The position numbers were made by a program, and so were the translations under genes. Shown one piece after another: positions 21,135 through 31,061 of a DNA stretch of 60,000 nucleotides. The notes below the pieces were generated by a model. The model was given only the letters and a program-made list of their open reading frames with translations, had not been told where the DNA came from and made no database searches. The stretch's first letter is position 1. Each line of letters starts with the position of its first letter. Source of the DNA: Takakia lepidozioides. Taxonomy: Eukaryota; Streptophyta; Takakiopsida; Takakiales; Takakiaceae. Where the stretch lies: positions 61,336,042 to 61,396,041 of the forward strand of contig CM060734.1 of the NCBI GenBank assembly GCA_030704615.1, given 5' to 3'.

Positions 21135-22949
21135 TCAAAAGAAAACAGAAGCTCCACAAACTGGGGAGTGGGGGGGGGGGAGACAACGCAAAAGATAAGA
21201 AGGTCGCTGTAAAAAGCATTTAGTGAGAATGCCATGGGCTACCTGCATATCCCCTAGTTTGGGAATAAGCTCTATATGGCTTGTATCTTGTAGCAAAGTG
21301 TCTTGGAGGAAAGATGTTGTGTAAGGGGTAGTACCAAAAGGAACACCTAATACTCGAATACCCTCAGATGGTGCGAGAAAGTCAGTAGGGGGCACGAAAT
21401 CTGAAGGCAGACCAGAGGGTGACCAAACTGTGGATTTGCGAGGTTGAACAGTGAGCCCAAGAAAGTGAAGTTGGGTAGCAAGATGATGGAATTTCCAAGA
21501 TGATATCAGTGGGAGGGCCAGTGATATGGGTATCATCAGCAATAGAAGGAAATATACATGATTGGAAAGCTCGCGCAGATGAGTGAATGGCTCAGAAGTG
21601 GGCAAAAGAAAAAAGAGGTCCCCCTAATGGATCGCCCTGACGGGTTCCTACTTCGGACTGGATTATAGTAAGATCTCCGGTACAGGTGTGATGACTGTAA
21701 AACAAAAGGGTGGAGGAAGCATAAAACAATCTCACAAACGGAATGTGTTGATGGCAAGCGCCGCCAGCGTATCGCAGTTCCTGAAATATTGCTGATCTGG
21801 ACACCGTGTTGAAGGCGTTGGTCACATCCATCTGAAGGACAACCCAGTCTGGATGAAGGTCAAGGGAAGCCCGAATCCCATACACCACTGCTTCACAACC
21901 TCCCGGAGTAGCGACCCCAAACTGATGTGGAGAAAAGTGAGAAGACCTCCCGAAACTGGATGCAGATAGAACGGCTCACTAAGCGTTACAGAACCTCCCC
22001 AACTGCAATAGGACGAATCCCACCTGTGTTCTTGGACATAGCCAAGACCCGTGTTGCTCCAAGCAAACGTGCTACTGGGGTAGGTATATGTCCCATCGCA
22101 ATGAACGAGCAAACTTGGAACAGCTGGGAAAAGCCACTAGCAGAGTCCTGTGGATTGAGACAGTCACGGAGGTGTTCATACACCAACCCGAACGGACCGG
22201 CTGCTGCAAGATGAGGGCTACGAGTGAATGCTTGTATGAAAGTATCGCGATCCAATTGAAGGTCCTCATCAGGTTCAAAGTCCTCCACAAAAGAAAGAAG
22301 GATATCGTTCGCACTGGGGTGGAGATTCTCCAAAGCTGTGATAGTATCAGCCGAAGGTGGTCTGGGGTAAGAGGAGCAAGAGCTCGAGCTGCGCGAGAAT
22401 ACTCTCCTGCCGGCCTAGCATAAGTTTCCGACGAAGACGCATGTGGATGGATGGAGTGGCCTGGTGTGGGCTATCGTGAGCTATTCGCGCCGCAAGTGCT
22501 TGTGCACGTAGATAATGTTCGTCTTGAAGGGTTTCCCAGTCCCCAGAGAGAAATCTACGAAGACGGGCACGTGTCTCTCGATGTCCGGATTCACCACCAC
22601 GTGGAGGCAAAACTAGACACCATAGAGGAAAAAGGAGAAAAAGGTGCCAAGCAGCAATGTCATAAGGGTCCCGAGCAAGGCGGTCCAAGGGTAAGCGAAA
22701 AGCATGTTGTACCTCTCTGCGAAGTGCCATTGGGATGCGTGTATAGAACCAGGGACGGGGCAAACCCAAATGAAATGCTCCCAAAACATCAAGGGTCGCA
22801 ATCCAAAGCCATGCATGGGCAAAAGCAGCCACTAACGGGGTAGGTAAGTGATTGTCCGGAGAAGACTGATGGAGTGTAGAACACGTGTGCCGATGACGCG
22901 CAAGCCCCCTAACACGGGCAAACATCCGACCACAACCTGGACAAGGCAC
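21135..22949 (-). pseudogene. LINE-like reverse transcriptase with N-terminal zinc finger, pseudogene
   Basis: The minus strand starts with a C2H2 finger (CPGCGRMFARVRGLARHRH) and a helical region with PPRGGESGHRETRARLRRFL. After a frame change comes the reverse transcriptase: AAGPFGLVYEHLRDCL, VLAMSKNTGGIRPIAVGEVL, VLQMDVTNAFNTVSR (first catalytic Asp), GTRQGDPLGGPLF and, in another frame near 21,525-21,545, SIADDTHI (the catalytic Asp pair). The order is that of non-LTR retrotransposon RTs without a visible endonuclease upstream. I cannot assign the clade. At least three frameshifts make it inactive. Confidence 0.8.
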
Positions 22950-23685
22950 TCGGTCTGGTGGAGAAGTTGGTGGTGTTGGTGGTGGGAGATAAGATGGAGC
23001 AAAAGAACGGGCGGTCTGATCAGGTGAACCTGTCCGCTATCTAGAGGGAGGTGGCGAGCCCGGTGGAGAGGTAAGCTCTGTGGGAGGAAGGCGAATTGGG
23101 GAAGGGCCACCGGTTCCTAGTTTTCACCTTCCACACTCATCCTCCTTAAGTTACAGTTGAGTGCAAGTTGGAGTCATCATCAAGAAGAGCAAGTGAATTC
23201 CTCATAGACTCAAGGAGCAGCCTTCTGGGGGCTTTTAGGGCTTTGGTTTATTCAGCAGATTTATGGTTCAAGCCAGCAAGACCATGCCTTGGATTACCTT
23301 CTCAGAGCCTAGTGTTGATGGAGCCCAACTCCAATCCAACGCAGTCTATACTCCCATCTACTAGAACTGTGAAGTTGAAAATACAGGGTGAACCTCGCAT
23401 ACGATGCATGGGAAAAGTGAGGATTTGTGAAAGCTTGATGCAGCTAGTGCACTCGATACAAAGCCCCCAGTGTGCAGTTCTAATATCATCCCAATTCAAT
23501 CCACCTTGAATTGTGAACTAACTTCCAACTCCCATAGACTGCAACTTTACCAGTGAGAAGACCTGCCAGAGGGGGCTTCACTTGATTTGTAACAGTATAA
23601 ACGACGGCCATATTTCCCTCAAATGCTTAACTCTACTACTTAAAGGAACAAACTATGAACAACCAAAGAGGAACAGATGATAATG
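22950..23685. other. Non-coding spacer
   Basis: This holds the 5' flank of the LINE relic (GC-rich, ggtggtgttggtggtggga near 22,970) and then unique sequence. I see no convincing exon or RNA gene. Confidence 0.5.
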
Positions 23686-25874
23686 TCACTTTTTGGTGCT
23701 GTACATTTCAGGCTCGAAGTTACTTGGCTTGTCTGGTTTTGCCATCTCTATACCAATGAAGGCAAAGATAAAGAGAACTGTGTAGATAAATAAGAAATCT
23801 TGCTGTACCCACCCGCCACCAGCACCAAAAGCACGTTAGAACCATCTCCTTAACCCTGTGGCAAACACTCCTGCACTCACAATGGCTACCTTCTTGGCCC
23901 TCCTGAAAAGTGGTTCACCTAACATGAGAGCACATATGTACTCTTTGGTTGACAATGGCAGCATTTTTCAGACTCCAAATTACAGCCATCGCAAAACTGC
24001 TACTGTCACCAGCTGAATTCCTCACAACTCACAAATGCTAGTGGAGAAAAAGGGAACAACAGAACTACCTCTCCTTGACCTGATAAAAGCTCAAGCGGTT
24101 AAACAATGTACAAGGGTGTGTTGGTGTATTGTGAGGCATGGATGGACCCTGAAGAGCTCTGGACAAGTAATTTGCTATCATTCTTTGTGCACACTCAGGG
24201 CAGCATTGGTTGGCACTGGTGGGTCTGGAGTGCTAACAAAATGAGGCCAGGATATATTCAAAGCAATATCCCTCCATAATCTACAGTACAGTGCCCACAA
24301 TGCTCTCCCAGTCAGACAGATGACATAGATACCTGAATGTTAAGGGCCATCCCTGTGAATAGGCCTGGGAGGAAAAGCCATGAGATCCAAGCTGCACAGC
24401 AGCCCCACAAGGAAGTTTTTTTCCACTTTTAAAGAGCTCTACACACAGAAAATAGCTCTTAAGTGATCATTTGAAGGGGAATCTTGTGTTTCCAATTTAG
24501 GATGCATCTGTAAGGGGACCTTTTGGGCAGGAGCTTCTATGTTCCAACAATATACCCTTCAACTTGGGGGTTAGATCAGCTGACACCCATTTTTATGATT
24601 AGATTCTTTTGGCATAATTGTAGCCATAAAAGTTATGCAGTTGACAGTCACATAGTGTCTTGCCTGCTTGGATGACATAGCTAGACTCAGCACTCCACCC
24701 CAATTGGATGCTTCCTGTCCCCTTTAACTGTAGCTCAAGGTGATAGAGAGAGGAGCATACCCTGGCCACCAGTAGGTCCTCCAGCTGATTCAAACACCTC
24801 CTTAATGCCTTCCATAAAAGTGCCTGTAATTCAAGGCACTAACATCCATCAGTGTTGATCGACTCCAGCTTAGTTTTCATGCTATACCAACGCAAAGCCT
24901 GACCGCGTCACTTTTGTCAAGTCAAGACTACCTCTTCAAACAAACTAGCTTGTCCACAGCTAGTCCATCCCATCAGTTAATGCCATGTTTGTCTGTAATG
25001 AGGAGCCCACCAGCTACAAACCAACTCACAGAGTTCTATGACACTAGTGCCACTCAAATTGACCCTTGCAGCTGGGTGTTGTGTTTCCATATCATCTTCT
25101 GGCAGAAATTACATATGTATAGCCAAACCTGGACAACAGAGCTCAAAAAAATTTCTGCCTGGCTAGAAAAATTTATTATAACCTTAACGTATCTTTAGAA
25201 ATCTCTCTTTCCTTGGAGGACCTTCCCCCGCTTCCATGAGGAAGACACGAAAGATTCCGTTGTATCTTTTAGCACGTTGCCACACAAAAGCGTTTCTACA
25301 CCTTGTCTGCGCCATGGAAATCGAAACAAGTGGGAGAGAAAACCAGAGCAGAGTATTACAGTGATAGAAAGGAAGGATTGTACTCCTAAGAATTGAAAGA
25401 AAAGATACAGTCAAATTGTTTCAGATCTTGTGTAAGCCATATTGAGTCCAAACATGTCAGCAGTTGACACACCGTCATCACCCTCGTGCCATGAATGAGA
25501 TCCATCAGCCTTTCCCCAGGGAAACTGATCTTCCTGCATCACGCCTCAATTCCAAAAAGCTAGCTTCAGAAGATGAAATTGACATAAGCTCCAAATTTCA
25601 ACGTGGTGCACTTCAACGCCAGTAATTTGAGTGGAAAGCTAACAGAATGTCACAAGTGAAAGTGACCCACCTCGCCCTCCCCAGCTGTTGCGTACATATC
25701 ACGCTCTTCCTCCAGCAGGTCAGGTTCTACCCCACTTCTCTTGGCAGCTCTCAACGCCACCCCTCCTGCGCCCCACCGCTGCACTCCCCTGCATTGCCCT
25801 CCCACTGCCTTCATCTGCACACATGACATACTCACACATGTGCTAGCAACTGCAAGGCTGGCCATGGCGGCCAT
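23686..25874 (-). CDS. Predicted small chloroplast membrane protein (two exons)
   Basis: Exon 1 (25,874-25,671) encodes 68 residues: an Ala/Ser/Val-rich start MAAMASLAVASTC with few acidic residues, like a chloroplast transit peptide, then AAKRSGVEPDLLEEERDMYA. It ends at a GT donor (gagggcgag|gtgggt) in phase 0. Exon 2 (23,802-23,686) follows an AG acceptor (gggtacag), also phase 0, with a plant-like branch site (tctaac) upstream. It encodes QDFLFIYTVLFIFAFIGIEM, one hydrophobic span, then AKPDKPSNFEPEMYSTKK and a stop. Together they give 106 residues with a 1.87-kb intron. The likely place is the thylakoid or envelope membrane. I do not recognise the family; extra exons in the intron cannot be excluded. 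Confidence 0.5.
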
Positions 25875-26554
25875 GCTTTGTATGTGCGCTCTTCTCTACT
25901 GGATAGAAGCCAAATGGCGCCTTTCCGGCCCGCAAGTGTTTAGCGAAGCGAAAATTTAAGCAAGTTATGCTTTCATGGGACTATTACGGTAACTAGGTAC
26001 TCCATCAAATGAAAGTGCCAAGTGTGACGGAAGAGTTCTTTTCTCAAATTGAATTGATGGCAACCCAGTAAATTCATACTCGGAGCAGTCCAGAGATCAT
26101 ACGGAAAGCAAAAGTTTCCGTTTGATGCCTCGTTGCTTCTTCACACGTCTTGGAATTGTTCTCACATGCACAGGGATATGGCACCGTCATGTTCCTACCG
26201 TACTGCCGGGCTCGACACCCTTGTAAGTGATGACGCCTCCCCAGCCTGCCGGATACCAAAGAAAGGTAAATAAATAGGCGTAACTCTTGGGTTTCAGAAA
26301 TGGGAGCGATATAGGATCCATGTTCTGCTGGGCTGTAGAGGCACGTGAATGCGATCACCTGATACACCTGTGACACGTTTGGACTGCACGATTCGTTTCA
26401 CTGGGCTTGTGTGAGAGAAAGAAGTCGTGGAAAGCCTGCATCAGGAATAAGACCAGGTTAATTACTAGATCTATGTTGTTGTAGTAGTACCTCTCAATAT
26501 ATATTGAGGAAATCGGACGCTGACAAAGTTGACATGTTCTTGTTGTTCTTGTAG

Positions 26555-26638
26555 GCATGTCAAGTAATGAGCAAAGAAGAGCTCTGGCAGGAGTTCTTCT
26601 CAGCTCCTGCAGAGTGGTGGGGTAACACTTTCGATGAG
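26555..26638 (+). other. Orphan exon with OSB/PDF-like WW motif
   Basis: A pyrimidine-rich stretch ending ttcttgtag precedes 84 bases that are open in phase 0 and end at gatgag|gtgaga, a good donor. They encode ACQVMSKEELWQEFFSAPAE then WWGNTFDE. LWQ-FF-x-P-x2-WW matches the start of the PDF motif of plant organellar single-stranded DNA-binding proteins (OSB family). The expected continuation, with a PDFKHK-like text, is not seen downstream. It may be a surviving exon of a lost gene or a captured piece. Confidence 0.4.
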
Positions 26639-27103
26639 GTGAGAGTCCCTTTGATGACACATTTCCTCTCCTTAAAACCACCAAAGATTGTTCACACTGT
26701 TGCTACCAGTAAACTGTTCCCACATATTGCCCGTGTAATGTGAAAGATGCTTGGAGCTTTGGTGGTCTATTGAAGATTGTGGTGGAAAGATATGGACTTC
26801 AGCTGCCCACAGGTGGGTTTTGCATAATAGTCTAAGAGCATCAGAGGTCAAGCATAATCACACAAATGAGGTCCTTTGGATTGAGGGTGCTGAAACCGCC
26901 CGGGGTGAAAGCAGAGCTATCTTCATATTGCCTTGATGATGATTTAAGGGTTCCAACTCAAATGGGTGGAATCAGTACAATAGATGACTGCAGTAGTTCT
27001 GTAAAGCTTATTTGTCCTCTCGGATCACAAGTCTTGGAAGTATCTAGGAACTTATGTGAGTTCACGTGTAAATGTTTGAATCTGAGGTTCTGAGTCATAC
27101 AGA
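26639..27103 (+). other. 5' flank of the PPR gene
   Basis: This carries no recognisable domain. Several short open stretches occur (for example LKIVVERYGLQLPTGG near 26,770), but none shows family features. A promoter and 5' leader of the PPR gene at 27,104 are expected here; no clear TATA box stands out. Confidence 0.35.
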
Positions 27104-29863
27104 ATGGCAGGGTTCAATCAAGCACAGTTGGTTGTTGGAAATCACATCGGCAGCCGGGGTAGCACTTCCACCATCATTACTTCTTTTGAAGGAGGACCAA
27201 CAGACAGAGTCAAAAAAAACTTTTCTGGCTCTTGCATGGACGTGAGGAAATTATGTACGTCAGGACGACTGAAAGAGGCACTTCACATTTTGCACCAACA
27301 AGACATTCAGGCAGACTCCAATACTTATGTGTGTGTCTTGCAGGAGTGCATTAAAATGAAAGGCCTAGCAGAGGGAAAGTATGTTCATTCCCACATTCTC
27401 CAGAGTGGTTCCAAGCCAAACATGTTTCTACTCAACACCCTTGTAAACATGTATGCCAAGTGTGGGAGTATGGTAGATGCACGCCAAATCTTCAGCAAAA
27501 TGCCTGAACGAGATAAGTTTACATGGACGATAATGATAGCAGGATATGCCAAGCATGGGCATGGTAGGGAGGCAATTGAGATCTATGAACAAATGCAATG
27601 TGAGGGGGTGATACCTGACAAGGTCCTTTTCATTTGCGTTCTCAATGCGTGTGGCAGCCTAAGAGCCCTTGAAAAGGGCAGAGAGGTCCATGCCGATATC
27701 ATCAAAGCTGGAATTGTGGCGGATAACATTCTGGAGACTGCCCTTGCTGGAATGTATGCCAAATGTGGGAGAATATTGGATGCACGTCAAGTGTTTGACA
27801 GTATGGCTAATCGAACTGTGGTCTCATGGAGCACAATGATCTCAGCATATACTAACCAAGGCTCTGGTAGGGAAGCTTTGGAGATCTATGAGCAAATGAT
27901 ATGGGAAGGGGTGGCGCCTGACAGGGTCACGTTTGTTTGTGTTCTCAATGCATGTGGAAGCCTTGGAGCCCTGGAAAAGGGGAAAGAGGTCCATACTGAC
28001 ATCATCAAAGCGCAATTTGCGCCAGATATCATTCTGGAGACTACCCTCACCAGCATGTATGTCAAATGTGGGAGCATGAAAGATGCACACCAAGTATTCA
28101 ACAGTATGACGCAACGAAATGTGTTTTCATGGAATGCCATAATTGCAGGATATTCACAGCATGGGCATCAGAGGGAGGCTTTTGAGATCTATGAGCAAAT
28201 GCAACGGGAGGGGATAAAGCCTGACAAGGTCACATTCACTTGCATTCTCAATACGTCTGCCAGCGTAGGAGCCCTGGAAAAGGGCAAAGAGATCCATAGT
28301 GACATCGTAAAAAATGGAATTGTGCCAGATATCATCCTGGAGACTGCCCTTGCAAACATGTATGCCAAATGTGGGAGCATGAAGGATGCACGTCAAGTGT
28401 TTGACAATATGTCTGAAAGGGATGTGGTCGTGTGGAGTGCGATGATCAGGGGATATGCTCAGCTTGGGTGTGGGAGGGAGGCTCTTGACATCTATGAGAA
28501 AATGATACAGGAAGGGGTGATGCCCGACAAGGTCACCTTCACTTGCGTTCTCAATGCTTGTACCAGCTTGACAGCCTTGGAAAGGGGCAAAGAGGTACAT
28601 GCTGACATTAACAGAAGTGGAACTAGACGAGATATTAATTTGGAGAATACCCTTGTTGACATGTATGCCAAATGTGGGAGCATAACGGATGCCCGTCAAG
28701 TGTTCAACAATATGGGTGAGCGAGATGTGGTCTCATGGAATGTGATGATCGCAGGTACTGCTCACCATGGATGTGGTAGAGAGGCTTTGGAGATGTATGA
28801 GCAAATGATGAAGGAAGGGGTGATTCCTGACAAAGTCACATTTATTTGCATCGTCAATGTGTGTGCCAGTCTAGGAGACCTGGATAAGGGCAAAGAGATC
28901 CATGCTGACATCATGAAAGCTGGAATTGTTTCACATATAAATTTGGACAACACCCTTGTCCACATGTATGCCAAATGTAAGAGCATAAAGGATGCGCGCC
29001 AAGTGCTCAACAATATGGCAGAACGTGATGTGGTCTCATGGAATGCAATGATTGCAGGCTATGTGGAGCATGGGTGTGGTAAGGAAGCTTTGGAGATGTA
29101 TGAGCAAATGATATGGGACTCAGTGACGCCCAACAGGGTGACATTCATTTGCGTTCTCGATGCGTGTGCTAGCCTGGCAGCCCTTGACAAGGGCAAAGAG
29201 GTCCACGCTGACATTGTCAAAGCTGGAACCGCATCGTATCTTAATTTGGAGAATACCCTTCTCAACATGTATGCCAAATGTGGGAGCATAAAAGATGCAT
29301 GCGCAGTGTTCGATAATATGACTAACCGAGATGTGGTCTCATGGAATGCTATGATTGCAGGATATGGTCTGCATGGATATGGGAGGGAGGCCCTGGAACT
29401 GTTTGAAAGCCTGCAACATGAAGGCTTGAGGCCGAATGACATCACCTTTATAGGTCTGCTGTCTGCATGTAGTCATGTGGGCCTACTGGATGAAGGCCAT
29501 TACTATTTCGATTCCATGGTTCGATATCATGGCCTCACTCCTACAGTGGAGCACTTTGGCTGCATGGTGGACCTTCTTGGTCGTGCAGGCCTTTTGGATG
29601 AGGCAGAGGCCTTCATTCACAAAATAGCAATCAAACCAGATGCTTCAATGTGGGGATCCTTGCTTGGTGCTTGCAGAATTCATGGTGGTGTGGAGGTTGC
29701 AGAACACGCAGCCAAATATCTTCTGGAGTTGGATCCGCAGGATGCTGCAACTTATGTGCTCCTATCAAACATCTATGCTGCGGCTGGCAGGTGGGATGAA
29801 TCGGCAAAGGTTAGAAAAATAATGGAGATGCGTCAGAAGGGAGCCAGGGCCCAGCTGCATTAG
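27104..29863 (+). CDS. PLS-class pentatricopeptide repeat protein lacking a DYW end
   Basis: An intron-free frame of 919 residues. After a short N-terminus (about 1-70) come tandem PPR motifs up to about residue 840, in P, L and S spacing. Examples are NTLVNMYAKCGSMVDARQIF, FTWTIMIAGYAKHGHGREAI and GVIPDKVLFICVLNACGSLR, repeated with strong mutual similarity roughly every 100 residues. The last part is an E1 motif (WGSLLGACRIHGGVEVAEHA, TYVLLSNIYAAAGRWDESAK). Such proteins enter mitochondria or plastids and bind single-stranded RNA, one base per repeat, often for C-to-U editing. The frame ends at E1; a worn E2-DYW sequence follows the stop. Editing would then need a DYW partner in trans. The high internal similarity suggests recent repeat expansion. 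Confidence 0.92.
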   Translation: MAGFNQAQLVVGNHIGSRGSTSTIITSFEGGPTDRVKKNFSGSCMDVRKLCTSGRLKEALHILHQQDIQADSNTYVCVLQECIKMKGLAEGKYVHSHILQSGSKPNMFLLNTLVNMYAKCGSMVDARQIFSKMPERDKFTWTIMIAGYAKHGHGREAIEIYEQMQCEGVIPDKVLFICVLNACGSLRALEKGREVHADIIKAGIVADNILETALAGMYAKCGRILDARQVFDSMANRTVVSWSTMISAYTNQGSGREALEIYEQMIWEGVAPDRVTFVCVLNACGSLGALEKGKEVHTDIIKAQFAPDIILETTLTSMYVKCGSMKDAHQVFNSMTQRNVFSWNAIIAGYSQHGHQREAFEIYEQMQREGIKPDKVTFTCILNTSASVGALEKGKEIHSDIVKNGIVPDIILETALANMYAKCGSMKDARQVFDNMSERDVVVWSAMIRGYAQLGCGREALDIYEKMIQEGVMPDKVTFTCVLNACTSLTALERGKEVHADINRSGTRRDINLENTLVDMYAKCGSITDARQVFNNMGERDVVSWNVMIAGTAHHGCGREALEMYEQMMKEGVIPDKVTFICIVNVCASLGDLDKGKEIHADIMKAGIVSHINLDNTLVHMYAKCKSIKDARQVLNNMAERDVVSWNAMIAGYVEHGCGKEALEMYEQMIWDSVTPNRVTFICVLDACASLAALDKGKEVHADIVKAGTASYLNLENTLLNMYAKCGSIKDACAVFDNMTNRDVVSWNAMIAGYGLHGYGREALELFESLQHEGLRPNDITFIGLLSACSHVGLLDEGHYYFDSMVRYHGLTPTVEHFGCMVDLLGRAGLLDEAEAFIHKIAIKPDASMWGSLLGACRIHGGVEVAEHAAKYLLELDPQDAATYVLLSNIYAAAGRWDESAKVRKIMEMRQKGARAQLH

Positions 29864-30185
29864 TTTCATACTTACCTTGTAGAAGCTAAATTGTGTGCAC
29901 AAATTGGGGAACTCCATGGTGAACTGGAGATTTTCTGGGCAAATGAAGGAGGTCAGGTACATGCCTGACACGCCCTTTGTATTGGCATGATGTGGAGGAG
30001 CAAAAGGCCCGCACGGTGAGAAGGTGGCCATTACTTCTGGTCTCATCACCACTTCCCCTTGGATGCTTACTGCGTCATCATGAACAACTTCTGGGTATGC
30101 AGTGACTCATAAACCACCACCAAGTTCATCTCAAGGATTGTTTGGTGAGTATTTGTGGTACAGGATGCCAACTGCTTTTACAACC
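29864..30185 (+). pseudogene. Decayed E2-DYW domain after the PPR gene
   Basis: Directly after the stop, three frames hold worn DYW text. EVHVF-like residues and GELHGELEIF come first, then GEKVAITSGLITTSP (normally SEKLAIAFGLISTPPG), then NNFWVCSDS followed by a stop and TTTKFISRIVW (normally CGDCHTATKFISK), and VVQDANCFYN. The zinc-ligand order is broken. This shows that the PPR gene once ended in a DYW deaminase domain. Confidence 0.75.
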
Positions 30186-31061
30186 AAGAGGGGATTGGAT
30201 CCTCTGTGAATAACTGGTGAACAAGCAACATGCAGGGGCTTTGCTTCAAACATGAGCACTGCACCAGCCGCCACCATTCTTCTCTGCAAACATACAAGTT
30301 TGAAAAATTAATTATCACTGCGCACCTGTGGGTGATGCATGCAGGGTGATGACCAATATTCCAGGGTGATCAAACAAAGAAAAGCCATGTGAGACCTTGT
30401 AGAGTTGTTGGCAGTTGCACCAATGCAATCTTGATGTCAATCTTCGGTGCCAGAGGATGAAATTTTTGGACCAAAAAGATTTAAGATTTAGTATGGAGTT
30501 CGCTGAAAGATTGAGGAATACTGGACACTGAATCACAAAGGTGTAAAGACTCTTAATCCAGCATATTAGTAAGATGCATGGACTAGTCGTGAGACTGACC
30601 AATAGCAAGATAAAAGCTTTGCAGCGAGGAAACACTTCACACAAGAGATGGGCCCCAATCTTCAATTACGATTTGCATGCATCGCTTTGAAACCACATCA
30701 TGATCCACAGCCATGGAGGATGATAGCACAGGCTAATGTGAGGAAATTGAACAGCAGCGAGCATGCATTACGGAATGGAGTTTGGTGGTGTTGTGTTCCG
30801 CCAGGCTCCCGGCTCTGTCTCTACTCTAGTCTGGGGAATAGAAATGGGCAGAGAAAACCATTGAGGTTGCAAAGGATGGACAGAAAAAGTGGTGGATTGG
30901 CACATACTGTTGCAGAGTTGGCACATAACGAGTTGTTACAGAGCTTTTTTGGTAGAGACTTTCAGCCCAACACCGTCGTACCCCATCTATCGTACGTAGA
31001 CTGTACAGTTGGGACATGATGAACACAAAGCCTGTCATGGATTGGCAAATCCTTCCTGACA
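30186..31061. other. Spacer between the PPR gene and the PhyH gene
   Basis: These bases show no domain on either strand. It must hold the 3' ends of two convergent genes. I see no RNA gene. Confidence 0.45.

Noticed and set aside
27842-29445. Several minus-strand frames over the PPR gene
   Set aside because: They are antisense shadows of the repeated PPR coding sequence.
30315-31019. Frames on both strands between the PPR and PhyH genes
   Set aside because: No motif, no splice-consistent extension and no similarity to the neighbours.
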